A stretch of DNA of 29,061 nt, from NCBI GenBank assembly GCA_964525675.1, contig CAZGJW010000026.1:1-29061 (forward strand), in the 5' to 3' direction. A program made the translations under genes and the position numbers. The stretch is from CAYSRJ01 sp964525675 (GTDB lineage: Bacteria; Spirochaetota; B62-G9; DRHN01). This document shows, in pieces, positions 13,987 through 22,992 of the stretch. The first letter of the stretch is position 1; each line of letters starts with the position of its first letter. The notes below the pieces were generated by a model. The model was not told the origin of the DNA. It ran no database searches and saw nothing but the letters and a program-made list of their open reading frames with translations.

Positions 13987-16900
13987 ATGTCGAGTCGTAT
14001 GAGCCGGGAAACCACCAGCGCAAATGTTTCGTTCTATCGGAGAAACAGGGTGCCGATAATTCTCATCTCCTGTGCACTTTTTGTCTTCGGGTTGATCAGC
14101 CTCTTTTCGCTCGACTTCAACCTTGTTCCTGATATCGAATACCCGGAGCTTACCGTGGTAACCTACTATCCCAATGCGGCGAGTGACAAGGTAAAAAATC
14201 TCGTCACTGTTCCAATCGAACGGGCCGTTGGATCACTCAAAGGGGTGAGAGGCATACGCACCCTCTCCCGTGAAGGAATGGGTGTTGCACGTATCAGATA
14301 CAGGTGGGGGGAGAACCTGATCACTTCTCATATCGAGCTGCGTGAAAAGATGGACCTTGCGAGTGCTTTTTTCCCCAGGGAGGTCAAAAGGCCGATAATT
14401 ATTAACTATCAGACCTCCCGGGATGCTTTGATCGGCGTTTCCATAGTCTCCGGCACAATGGATCCGAGGTCTCTCTATCTGCTGTGTGTCCAGGATATTG
14501 TACCGGTCTTCGAAAAAACTGACGGGGTTGCCCGTGTGAGCGTTGAGGGGGGTGAGCGTCCCGAGGTTCGGGTGATGCTCCATCCGGAAAGGCTTATCAA
14601 GTACAACCTCGGAGTTGCTGAGGTTAGAGAAGCTCTCGGGCTTTCAAACAAGAGTGTGGGTGTCGGTTTCTTCCGAGAAAATGAGTATGAATATTTGATT
14701 CGGGTGGACGGGGAAGTGACTGATTACAGGGAGCTTGAAGATATTGTGGTAAAAAAGGATGAAAAGAGGCTCGTCTACCTGCGTGATATTGCGGAGGTGG
14801 TGTACGGGAGCGAAGAGAAGGATGCCGGCATGCTCATCGACGGGGAAAATGCCCTCATGATATCAATCTACAATCGGCCTGATGCAGGTATACTGAAAGT
14901 TTCGCGGAGAATCGATGAACAGATAAAAAGGCTCGATGCAAGATACGGCGGGGATATTCTGTTTCAAAAGGTTTTCGATGAGAGCACGTATATACAAAGG
15001 TCCCTCAGGGAGCTCATTGCTGCAATTGCACTCGGTATACTCTTCACCGTTTTCTCAGTCTACCTTTTTATAGGTAGCATACGCTTGAGCCTCTTAATCA
15101 TTCTCACCATTCCTCTGAGCATATTTGCGACGTTTATCGTCATGAAACTTACCGGTGTATCGATAAACCTGCTCACACTTGGAGGGTTCAGCCTTGCAGT
15201 CGGGATGATTGTCGACAATGCGGTTATCGTGGTAACGGCGGTTATAGGTTCTGCGGATAAAAACCCCGGTAAGAACCATGAGGTTGACTGTACCGATCAC
15301 ACGGGCTTTTCGGCGAGGATCAGGTGGGTTATACCCGCTGTTTTTTCAGCGACCCTGACGACTGTTGCCGTGTTTTTACCAATTTTCTTTCTGACCGGTA
15401 TTTTGAAGCTCATTTTCTTGCAGCTTTCACTCGTTATCCTTGTATCTTTGCTGTTTTCCCTCGCCCTTTCAGTAACCCTTGTGCCGGTGCTGCTGAATAA
15501 CGTTCTTCCTCGTGTAAAATCGGCTGTCCTGAAAAACGGCAATTCTGTCATGAGGCCTGATAATAAAAAGAGTTTCCCACAGCAGGAGGAATCTGTTGTC
15601 CTGAAAGGACTCCGTAATCAAAGGAGGCTTGTCTCCCCGAGAAGTAAATTGGGGGCAACGCTCACAGAAGTATATGTGAGGCTGCTGACTGCTGTGCTCA
15701 AATACCGGGTCCTGTTCCTGCTTGCTCTTTTTGTTGTTATCTGCTTCGGGGCCTTTTCCTATAGCGTTATCGACAAGCGATTATTGGAGTCATATCCCCA
15801 GGACTGGTTTTATCTCAAACTGTTCATTAAAAAACCTGTTCCCTATGCGTACACAGCACGGTTTTCCCGGTATGTTATCAATACAGTTGCCGCTGAAAAA
15901 AGCGTAAGAAAAGTAATAGCCCAAATAGGAGTCGACCGGGGAAACGCTGTAAAAAATCTCGATGGCATATATGGAACGAATACTGCGATACTCAAGGTAT
16001 ACACCGACACCGCCGGAGATGCGGTTTATAATTCGATACGGCAGGTGCGAAAAAACCTCGATCTCTTTACCGGTGTGGATTTTCTTATCACCGTGCCCGA
16101 CAGTCCAGTGCAGAGGCTCCTGCTCCGCTCCGATTTAGATGCCCGTGTTAAAATCTACAATCCTTCACCGGATTTTCTTGCGGATGCGGTTGGTTCTGTG
16201 CGTTCATTTGTGGAGAAAAATGGATTGGGGGAAGACATCCTTACGTCCTACTACATGCCGCATAGGGAACAATCGATCATGCTCAAACGGGATGAAATGG
16301 GGATGTATAAGGTTGACGCTGCAGGCCTTGCTGAGTTTATCTCAACTGTGGTGTCCGGCCTGCAAGTAGGAACGTGGAAGCGTGATGAATACGAAATCCC
16401 TATTCTTCTCCGCTTCCCCGCAGATGCTGTCTCCGGTGTTGAGGATATACTCTCTTTGTCTATCAAGAACAGCGAGGGAAAGGAGGTGAGGCTCAGTGAG
16501 CTGGTCAATGTAAAGCAGAATGACACACCCCGGTTTATTCTAAGGGAGAATCAGGCCACCTTCGCGAAGCTTGATTTCAACCTCAAGGAAAAGCCCTCCA
16601 GGAGGCAGCTTTTTTCACATTCGATCTCTGCGCGAAAAGAAATGGAGCACTTCCTTCAATCTAAAAAGTTCACGTACGTGTATGAGGACCGTTTTACGCT
16701 TTTGAGGGAGAATTACCGGGAGATACTGCTTTCTCTTTTTATTGCTATTTTTCTGGAGTATGTGATCCTGGCGTCAGGCTTCAGATCTCTCTCAAAGCCG
16801 CTTCTCGTGATTGTTATGATTCCTCTGTCAGTGCCCGGGATTCTGCTGATACTCTACCTGCTTAACTTTTCTCTTAACATCAACACATTTATGAGCATTC

Positions 16901-17199
16901 TTGTATTGATTGGACTGCTTGTGAATAATGCAATCATGCTTTTCCTCGAGTATGGCGCACGCGGTGTTCAGAACGAAACCGAAATAATTGCCGCATCCGT
17001 TCGGAGACTGAAGCCGATTCTCATTACAACGGTGTCGACGGTCCTCGCCCTTGTGCCCACCCTTTTTACGGGAAACATGATACAGATATCACTGGCATCG
17101 ACCCTCATTCTCGGTCTTTTCTATTCGACCGGCATCACGCTTTTATATATGCCTCTGTTATACTCGATTTTCTATCTCGGAAAGAGTGGCACACGGTGA
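13987..17199 (+). CDS. RND-superfamily efflux permease, first of a tandem pair
   Basis: A 1070-aa inner-membrane pump of the HAE/AcrB type. TM1 is at about 22-42, then the first porter domain (LVPDIEYPELTVVTYYPNAASDKV), TM2-6 at about 340-520, a second porter half, and TM8-12 at the end. The proton-relay position in TM4 has one aspartate, D410 (GMIVDNAVIVV), followed by N411 where AcrB has a second Asp. The TM10 lysine of AcrB is replaced by N980/N981 (GLLVNNAIMLF), so the relay is reduced. A basic cytoplasmic loop of about 60 residues (about 510-570) sits between the two halves. A second ATG at 13999 is possible; neither start has a clear ribosome-binding site. It overlaps the next gene by four bases (GTGA). 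Substrate unknown. Confidence 0.9.
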   Translation: MSSRMSRETTSANVSFYRRNRVPIILISCALFVFGLISLFSLDFNLVPDIEYPELTVVTYYPNAASDKVKNLVTVPIERAVGSLKGVRGIRTLSREGMGVARIRYRWGENLITSHIELREKMDLASAFFPREVKRPIIINYQTSRDALIGVSIVSGTMDPRSLYLLCVQDIVPVFEKTDGVARVSVEGGERPEVRVMLHPERLIKYNLGVAEVREALGLSNKSVGVGFFRENEYEYLIRVDGEVTDYRELEDIVVKKDEKRLVYLRDIAEVVYGSEEKDAGMLIDGENALMISIYNRPDAGILKVSRRIDEQIKRLDARYGGDILFQKVFDESTYIQRSLRELIAAIALGILFTVFSVYLFIGSIRLSLLIILTIPLSIFATFIVMKLTGVSINLLTLGGFSLAVGMIVDNAVIVVTAVIGSADKNPGKNHEVDCTDHTGFSARIRWVIPAVFSATLTTVAVFLPIFFLTGILKLIFLQLSLVILVSLLFSLALSVTLVPVLLNNVLPRVKSAVLKNGNSVMRPDNKKSFPQQEESVVLKGLRNQRRLVSPRSKLGATLTEVYVRLLTAVLKYRVLFLLALFVVICFGAFSYSVIDKRLLESYPQDWFYLKLFIKKPVPYAYTARFSRYVINTVAAEKSVRKVIAQIGVDRGNAVKNLDGIYGTNTAILKVYTDTAGDAVYNSIRQVRKNLDLFTGVDFLITVPDSPVQRLLLRSDLDARVKIYNPSPDFLADAVGSVRSFVEKNGLGEDILTSYYMPHREQSIMLKRDEMGMYKVDAAGLAEFISTVVSGLQVGTWKRDEYEIPILLRFPADAVSGVEDILSLSIKNSEGKEVRLSELVNVKQNDTPRFILRENQATFAKLDFNLKEKPSRRQLFSHSISARKEMEHFLQSKKFTYVYEDRFTLLRENYREILLSLFIAIFLEYVILASGFRSLSKPLLVIVMIPLSVPGILLILYLLNFSLNINTFMSILVLIGLLVNNAIMLFLEYGARGVQNETEIIAASVRRLKPILITTVSTVLALVPTLFTGNMIQISLASTLILGLFYSTGITLLYMPLLYSIFYLGKSGTR

Positions 17200-20100
17200 G
17201 AGAAAACCTGTATAAAAAGATACTCAAAAATGATCTCGCGATTATCCTGCTCTTTTTTTCACTCTATAGCTTGGGGATTTTTTCCCTTTTTCATATGAAG
17301 ATTACCACCCTGCCGCGTCACAGCAGGCCTGCTCTGACACTTATCACCGATTATTACGGAATGGAGCCTGAAACGATTGAGCAGGTCATCACCAGACCTC
17401 TTGAGCGCCTTTTGAAAGAAGTACAGGGAGTGAAGGATATCGACTCTTTTTCCCTGAAGGGGCAGTCTAGGATCGTTGTTTCACTCGATCCTGCCGCAGA
17501 TGTTGATGAAGAAGCAGTCTTGATTATGGATCGAGTGTATCACGTGTCGAGGAATTTTCCGAAGGAGGTTCGTGACCCTGCACTGTACAGGTACAATACG
17601 GATGACAGCCCCGCGGCGATTATCACTCTGGCAGGCCGCGGACAATCGGACGAATTATTGCACAGGCTCGCTGAATCCCGGATAAAAGAGGAACTTTTAT
17701 CCGTTGATGAGGTTGCAAATGTTGAAATTACCGGCCCCGGGGGAAAAGACTATTTCATCGTACAGGATTATGAAAACCTGCACCGCCTTGGAGGCAAATT
17801 CGATACTGCCTTTAAAAACGTCGTGGCGGGGAATGTATCCGTACCTCTGGGAAGCCTGAAAAGTGAAGTAAACCTTGTTTCTCTCGATTTTCCCAATACA
17901 TACAGTAATCTTTTTACTCTACCCACATATCCCGGCGTGGTTCACGGTTCCACTGTTGCGGGGTATGATCTCTTCTCGGTGCGTAAAATGAAGCGGGAGG
18001 ATGTGCCGCTATCATTTGTTGGTAATAAACCCTCCCTGATTCTCTACATATTCAAAAATGACTTTTCGAGCATCCTTGCAGTTGACCGTGGTGTCCGGCG
18101 TATACTTGAGGGCTGGGGCAGCGCCTTCTCTTTTACCTACCTCTTCAATCAGGCGGTGAGCTTCAGAAATCTTCTCATGCAGCTAATGATGGGCTCGGCG
18201 ACTGCGCTCGGGTGTATCATCGTGCTTCTGATCATTTTCTATAAACGGTTTTTATTTGTATGGCTTGCCCTTGTAGCGATTCTTCTCTGCCTGTCGGGAA
18301 CACTCGCATTACTGGCGTTATTCGGCAGGAGCCTGAATATAATGACGCTTTCTGCGCTGATTGTGGGGATCGGCATATGCATTGACAATACCCTCATTGT
18401 CATCGAGCCCCTTCAAAAGGCCATGAAACAGGAAATAAAACGGGAATATAGGACAGGTTTGAACAGTATCGCCGGACAATACAGTAGGATCATGGCCCGT
18501 ACATACCGGCCGATTCTGGCCTACACCGTGACGACGGTTGTGGTGTTTGTCCCCCTCTTTTTCATGAATGGCGAGGTGGTTTCGCTGTACGCTGATTTTG
18601 CGCGTACCATATCACTGATGCTCATCCTCTCCTGCATGGTGTCGGTTTTTTTTATCCCCTGTGTGGTGCACCGGTTTTTTGTTGCCGCACGCGGAAATAC
18701 AATCACGAATACTGGCAGACGGCGTGCCCATCATGTGAATCAAAAAGCAGGAAAGAAACATAACGCATTGGCCAATTTCCCACTTGCTGTAACAAAAAAA
18801 ATATTGAAACGCCCGCTGTTCAGTTTTGCGCTTCTTTTATTATGCGGAGCGGGTTTTACCGTTTTATTTATCAACCTCGATTTTCGCGATATTTCACCGG
18901 TAAAAGAGAGAAAGCTCGTTTTTTTCTACGAGTTTGATCCGCAGTATAATACATCTTACAGGGAGGAGGCCGTAAAAAGTATAGGAGGTACTATACTGCA
19001 TCTCGGGTTTCCCCTGACCCTCGTGTCGAAGCTTGAAAATGAACGCGCGACATTTTTTATCGGGTTCCCGGCGCACTACAGGCGGTATAAAAAAGCTATC
19101 AGAAAATTACAATCGCATATCTCTGCAGTAGAGAGGGATGATGGGTTTTTTTATTACGACAGCGGGGATGAAGCCGGGGCGCAACACCTCAGGCTTTTTT
19201 TCTTCGGTGATAATATTGAACAGCTCAACACGTTTGTCGGCGGTGTTTCGGAGAGCATATCGGAATGGCCGGGGGTCGACCGGATCTTGAAGGGCTACAA
19301 AATGGGAAAACCTGAAATTGAGTTTCACATCGATTCCAGGAGGCTGTACTTTTTCGATCTGAATGTAGTCGATGTTACACGGTTTCTTCGATATGTTTTC
19401 TACTACCCGGTGATCATGAAGCATTACGAAAATGGGGAGATGATGGATGTTCGCGGCAGAATCGAGGTCGAAGGCCTCACGCGGCAGAAACTCGGCCTTC
19501 TTCATGTTCCGGGTAATAGCGGAAAGTCCGTTTCTCTCGCAGATTTTTCCACCATCGGATATCAGCAGAGTCCCGGCGTTATAACGCGAAAAAACGGCAA
19601 GAGGTGCATACCGGTTGATATACAGTATAAGGGTATGAAGGAAAAGGAGTTTACCGACAGACTTCGGGAGTATCTCGGAGGTGTTGATTTTCACGATGAT
19701 TCTTATTATGAGCTCGACAAAAGTCTCATTGAGAGGCAAAAGAGCAGAATGCTTTTTATATTGACGCTGGTCATTGCCGTTTTTTCTGTGTATACGATAC
19801 TCGGCATCATACTCAAATCATTCGGCCTGCCCGTCATGGTTATAAGCAGCGTTCCTTCTCTTTTCATCGGTGGTTATCTTTTTCTCACGGCAGGCGGGTA
19901 TAGCCGATCCGTACCCGCTCATATAGGGCTCATCCTCCTTATTGGCCTTTCCGTCAACAGCGTGATTCTCCTGCTGGAGGAGGTGTTACGCCTGCAAAAG
20001 GGAAATGTATGTAAAAAGCGTATAGAAAAGATTATTCTTCTTTCATTGAGGCGAAAGATGCGCATTATCGCACTCATGCTTTTTACGACTGTTCTGTCAA

Positions 20101-20252
20101 TGATCCCGGTATTTCTCTTCACCTCATCTGCGTATTTTTTCAGGATACTCTCAGGAGTCATTTTCTCAGGCCTTCTGATCGGCATACCCTTCTCGGTCCT
20201 TTTATTTTCTGTTCAGTGCAGAGTTTTTTACCTTCATTTCAGGAGAGGATAA
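17196..20252 (+). CDS. RND-superfamily efflux permease, second of a tandem pair
   Basis: A divergent 1018-aa RND permease. TM1 is at about 12-34 (LAIILLFFSLYSLGIFSLFHM), then porter domain 1 (DYYGMEPETIEQVITRPLERLL), a membrane bundle at about 330-500, a His/Lys-rich loop and a second half ending near the C-terminus. TM4 keeps D397 and E404 (GICIDNTLIVIEP); the TM10 lysine is replaced by N921 (GLSVNSVILL). The GTG start lies within the last codons of the first permease, so the two are translationally coupled and likely made in equal amounts, suggesting a heteromeric pump like MdtBC. No adaptor (membrane-fusion) protein or TolC-like channel is encoded in the window. The downstream neighbour is convergent, 26 nt away. 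Confidence 0.88.
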   Translation: MRENLYKKILKNDLAIILLFFSLYSLGIFSLFHMKITTLPRHSRPALTLITDYYGMEPETIEQVITRPLERLLKEVQGVKDIDSFSLKGQSRIVVSLDPAADVDEEAVLIMDRVYHVSRNFPKEVRDPALYRYNTDDSPAAIITLAGRGQSDELLHRLAESRIKEELLSVDEVANVEITGPGGKDYFIVQDYENLHRLGGKFDTAFKNVVAGNVSVPLGSLKSEVNLVSLDFPNTYSNLFTLPTYPGVVHGSTVAGYDLFSVRKMKREDVPLSFVGNKPSLILYIFKNDFSSILAVDRGVRRILEGWGSAFSFTYLFNQAVSFRNLLMQLMMGSATALGCIIVLLIIFYKRFLFVWLALVAILLCLSGTLALLALFGRSLNIMTLSALIVGIGICIDNTLIVIEPLQKAMKQEIKREYRTGLNSIAGQYSRIMARTYRPILAYTVTTVVVFVPLFFMNGEVVSLYADFARTISLMLILSCMVSVFFIPCVVHRFFVAARGNTITNTGRRRAHHVNQKAGKKHNALANFPLAVTKKILKRPLFSFALLLLCGAGFTVLFINLDFRDISPVKERKLVFFYEFDPQYNTSYREEAVKSIGGTILHLGFPLTLVSKLENERATFFIGFPAHYRRYKKAIRKLQSHISAVERDDGFFYYDSGDEAGAQHLRLFFFGDNIEQLNTFVGGVSESISEWPGVDRILKGYKMGKPEIEFHIDSRRLYFFDLNVVDVTRFLRYVFYYPVIMKHYENGEMMDVRGRIEVEGLTRQKLGLLHVPGNSGKSVSLADFSTIGYQQSPGVITRKNGKRCIPVDIQYKGMKEKEFTDRLREYLGGVDFHDDSYYELDKSLIERQKSRMLFILTLVIAVFSVYTILGIILKSFGLPVMVISSVPSLFIGGYLFLTAGGYSRSVPAHIGLILLIGLSVNSVILLLEEVLRLQKGNVCKKRIEKIILLSLRRKMRIIALMLFTTVLSMIPVFLFTSSAYFFRILSGVIFSGLLIGIPFSVLLFSVQCRVFYLHFRRG

Positions 20253-20278
20253 TAAGGCAGGTTTTATTACCCATTTTA

Positions 20279-20740
20279 TCATTGGTACCGTTTGCTTCCC
20301 TTTGGTACCACCAAAAGAACAGGAACTGATGAATGTATGAGCACTCTATGTGTAACGCTGCCAAAGACCCAGTGCGGAAACCCGGAGCTGCCGTGTGTGC
20401 TCATAATAATAAGGTCTACATTTTTGTCCCTTGCGACCTCCAGTATTTTTGTCGCCGCATAGCCATCAACCACCAATTCGGTCTCAACGTTGAGGCCTTC
20501 TTTTTTCAGGTTAGCAGCTACCTTTTTAAGGTATTTCCTTGCATCAGCTTCAAGTTTGTCTTCAGCCGCACGGATATGTTCTGCGCCGATGATATCTTTT
20601 ACGCCTACAATAATTGGTTCAACAACCCTGATCAATAGCACCGTATAAATTGAACGGCCCTGGGCGATTGCCCTGAGATGCTCCAGGGCATTCTCAGCCA
20701 CTTTTGAACCATCCAGGGGCACTAATATTTTTTTATACAT
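20279..20740 (-). CDS. UspA-family universal stress protein linked to the TRAP transporter
   Basis: A 153-aa single-domain UspA protein of the ATP-binding type. It starts KILVPLDGSKVAENAL and ends with the nucleotide loop STHG-x9-GS (STHGSSGFPHWVFGS), then VLIHSSVPVLLV. The first glycine of the G-x2-G motif is serine, a common change. Cytosolic, probably dimeric. It is last in the TRAP operon, 108 nt after the large permease, an arrangement like TeaD, which modulates the TeaABC ectoine TRAP transporter in Halomonas. A similar ATP-dependent regulatory role is inferred. GGGAG precedes the ATG. Confidence 0.9.
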   Translation of the reverse strand: MYKKILVPLDGSKVAENALEHLRAIAQGRSIYTVLLIRVVEPIIVGVKDIIGAEHIRAAEDKLEADARKYLKKVAANLKKEGLNVETELVVDGYAATKILEVARDKNVDLIIMSTHGSSGFPHWVFGSVTHRVLIHSSVPVLLVVPKGSKRYQ

Positions 20741-20848
20741 GTTTTCGTCTCCCTCGGTTTCTCAAGCCCTAATTGTCCAGCACTAAATTTTACTTCTGAA
20801 GAATGCCTGTATCCAATGAGTCTGCGAACCAATACATACAATTCACTC

Positions 20849-22171
20849 TCATTTTACAAAATATTTTGTGGGCAGCCATAAAGCTATGTCTGGAAACACC
20901 ATCACGAGAATCATACCGAGAATCATAACCATGACAAAGGGCCAAACCGATTTATAGATGTCTGCAAGCGTTATCTCCTTGGGAGCCATTGCCCGCATAA
21001 GAAACAGGTTGTACCCGAAAGGAGGTGTCAGGTACGCAATCTGACAGGTTATTGTATAAAGAACACCGTACCAGATCGGGCTGAAGCCAAGCTTAATAAC
21101 GAGGGGAACATATAGAGGAGCAACAATGATAAGCATTGCGGTATCATCGAGAAACATCCCTAACAGAATATAGGTAAGCCCCATTACTGCAATAACTTCC
21201 CATGGAGCCATGCCGTGTGAGAGAAACATTTTCTCCAGTCCGTGTACGGCGCCGAGACCGTCATATATAGACCCGAAGGCAAGAGCTGCCATTATAACCC
21301 ACATGAACATGCAAGTTACACTGAGAGTTTCGCGCAGCACTTCATTGAAGTTCTGCCAGGTCAATCGTTTGTTGATGAGAGCGGCAAGCGTAGTCATTGC
21401 CGCACCTACCGCTGCACTTTCGAACAGACTGGTTACTCCCAGAAAGAAGAGTCCGGACATAAAAAAGATAATTAATATTGGAAGCAGTGAAGCCCGGAGC
21501 AGTTTGAATTTATCTTTCAAAGAATATCTGTCTCTTTCTTCCTTGGAAAGTGCCGGACCAAGCTCTTTCTGTATCAGGCATCTGATGACAATGTAGATCA
21601 TAAAAAGAATGGCCAGCATAATGCCGGGAAATATGCCTGCAAGCCACAACTGTCCAACGGGTTGGCGTGCAATCATTGCGTAAAGCACCAGGACAACGCT
21701 CGGCGGAATCATGATTCCAAGGGAACTACCGGCCTGTATTACCCCGGTAATCATAACCTTGTCGTATTTTCGCTTGAGCATCTCAGGTAGCGCAATGGCA
21801 GAACCAATCGCCATTCCCGCTACACTCAGGCCGTTCATCGCCGCTATCACTGCCTGAAGCGCAATGGTTCCTAAGGCCAGGCCTCCTCTAACCGGGCCCA
21901 TCCAGACATGAAACATCGTGTAGAGGTCGTCCGCTATTCCAGATACTGAAAACATATATCCCATATATACAAATAAAGGCAACGTCATAAGCGAATACCA
22001 GTTTAATAGCTTGAAGCTTGCCTGGAATGCCAGCGCAGAACCACCCTTACCCCACAGTGCGAGGGCGAAAGCACAGCCAACACCGCCGATAACCGCAAAT
22101 ATTTGACGTCCGGTTATAAGCGATGCGAGCATCGCGATAAAGATAGAAACTCCAATCAACGTATAGTTCAT
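20849..22171 (-). CDS. dctM: TRAP transporter large permease subunit
   Basis: A 440-aa DctM-type subunit with about twelve membrane segments that carries the Na+-coupled transport path. Recognisable pieces are AAMNGLSVAGMAIGSAIALPEMLKR split over two helices, QAGSSLGIMIPPSVVLVLYAMI, LGMFLDDTAMLIIVAPLYVPL and TPPFGYNLFLMRAMAP, all typical of the family. Its ATG overlaps the TGA of the small permease by four bases. With the small permease and binding lipoprotein it makes a complete tripartite transporter. Substrates of this branch are usually carboxylates or related organic anions; this one is not known. Confidence 0.93.
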   Translation of the reverse strand: MNYTLIGVSIFIAMLASLITGRQIFAVIGGVGCAFALALWGKGGSALAFQASFKLLNWYSLMTLPLFVYMGYMFSVSGIADDLYTMFHVWMGPVRGGLALGTIALQAVIAAMNGLSVAGMAIGSAIALPEMLKRKYDKVMITGVIQAGSSLGIMIPPSVVLVLYAMIARQPVGQLWLAGIFPGIMLAILFMIYIVIRCLIQKELGPALSKEERDRYSLKDKFKLLRASLLPILIIFFMSGLFFLGVTSLFESAAVGAAMTTLAALINKRLTWQNFNEVLRETLSVTCMFMWVIMAALAFGSIYDGLGAVHGLEKMFLSHGMAPWEVIAVMGLTYILLGMFLDDTAMLIIVAPLYVPLVIKLGFSPIWYGVLYTITCQIAYLTPPFGYNLFLMRAMAPKEITLADIYKSVWPFVMVMILGMILVMVFPDIALWLPTKYFVK

Positions 22172-22683
22172 GGTATCTCCTCTCCCCGTATTGTTGCTAT
22201 ACTTTTAATGAACTCTGCTATTGACTGCAGTAACATCAGTAAGATTCCGGTTACCATAATGATCTTGATGGGGGCCATAGGCGGCGCCCATGCGGTATAT
22301 GATTTTTGATGAAATTCAAGGGCATATTGAATACCTCTGATTCCACCAAACAGGAGTAAACCCAGGTAAAAGAGCGTGAAAGGAAAAAAGGTAATCACAT
22401 CGGCGATCGCCTGTCCCCTCTCCGACAACCTGTGATAGAACAGGTCCATCCGTACATGACTCCTGAGAATCAGAGAGTAGCCACCGCCAATAAGATACTG
22501 GGCGGTCATAACGAACGCCGAGATTTCCACTGCCCATATATGGGGGCGGTTGAACACTGTCCTCGTAATTGACTCATACACCAATATACCCATCAATCCG
22601 AGTACAAGAAACATCGCAAATTCTCCCGTTGCTTTACTTATGTTATCTATAAATTTCACATAAGATTTTGCTGCTTTACACAT
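22168..22683 (-). CDS. dctQ: TRAP transporter small permease subunit
   Basis: A 171-aa DctQ-type subunit with four predicted membrane helices (about 18-38, 53-75, 92-115, 137-157). ESITRTVFNRPHIWAVEISAF split across helix 1-2, and GGGYSLILRSHVRMDLFYHRLSERG are characteristic; the RSHVRMDLF stretch is the family's most conserved motif. It pairs with the large permease in the inner membrane. GGAGGGAG lies upstream of the ATG at 22683. It starts 309 nt after the binding-protein gene, across a gap with a strong stem-loop. Confidence 0.9.
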   Translation of the reverse strand: MCKAAKSYVKFIDNISKATGEFAMFLVLGLMGILVYESITRTVFNRPHIWAVEISAFVMTAQYLIGGGYSLILRSHVRMDLFYHRLSERGQAIADVITFFPFTLFYLGLLLFGGIRGIQYALEFHQKSYTAWAPPMAPIKIIMVTGILLMLLQSIAEFIKSIATIRGEEIP

Positions 22684-22926
22684 TTCACTCCCTCCGTTCT
22701 TCTTAAGTCATGGACCCATTATTATTTGTAACTATGAGAAGGTGTGAAGTTTACACCCTGTTAACCCCGAAACGACAGAATAACCATTCCCGTGTTCACC
22801 GGCTTCTATACAATACTGTTAAAAAGTGTACTCGTGTAAAAATCTAAACTGAACAGGTACGGTGTCGAGATAATTGCTCGCACTTAGAAGTACTTCATCG
22901 ATACGTTTCAAAAAATACGAGATATA
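22684..22926 (-). other. long intercistronic gap in the TRAP operon
   Basis: No gene is seen in the part of the 309-nt dctP-dctQ gap nearer to dctQ. It holds an imperfect 17-bp palindrome, GGTGTGAAGTTTACACC (22741-22757), about 60 nt upstream of the dctQ ATG, which could be an operator or part of an internal promoter, though no clear -10/-35 pair was found. Confidence 0.4.
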
Positions 22927-22953
22927 CCACTCCCGGCGTTATACCGGGAGTGG
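22927..22953 (-). terminator. perfect 10-bp stem-loop between dctP and dctQ (attenuator or processing hairpin)
   Basis: CCACTCCCGG (22927-22936) and CCGGGAGTGG (22944-22953) are perfectly complementary around a 7-nt loop. In the direction of transcription (minus) the stem is followed by TATATCTCG and then a T6 run, so it is not a textbook intrinsic terminator. It sits 40 nt after the binding-protein stop. Such hairpins commonly protect the binding-protein mRNA or cut down read-through into the permease genes. Confidence 0.6.
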
Positions 22954-22992
22954 CAACTTTTAATGTAAAATCTGGCTTCCCTCAAACAGGTA

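Noticed and set aside
19107..19739. Leftward 210-codon frame inside the second RND gene
   Set aside because: It is antisense to a well-supported RND permease and has no family features.
20283..20310. TGGTACC/GGTACCA hairpin at the convergent ends of the RND and UspA genes, as a terminator
   Set aside because: Only seven base pairs, a 14-nt loop inside the UspA coding end, and no T-run on either strand.
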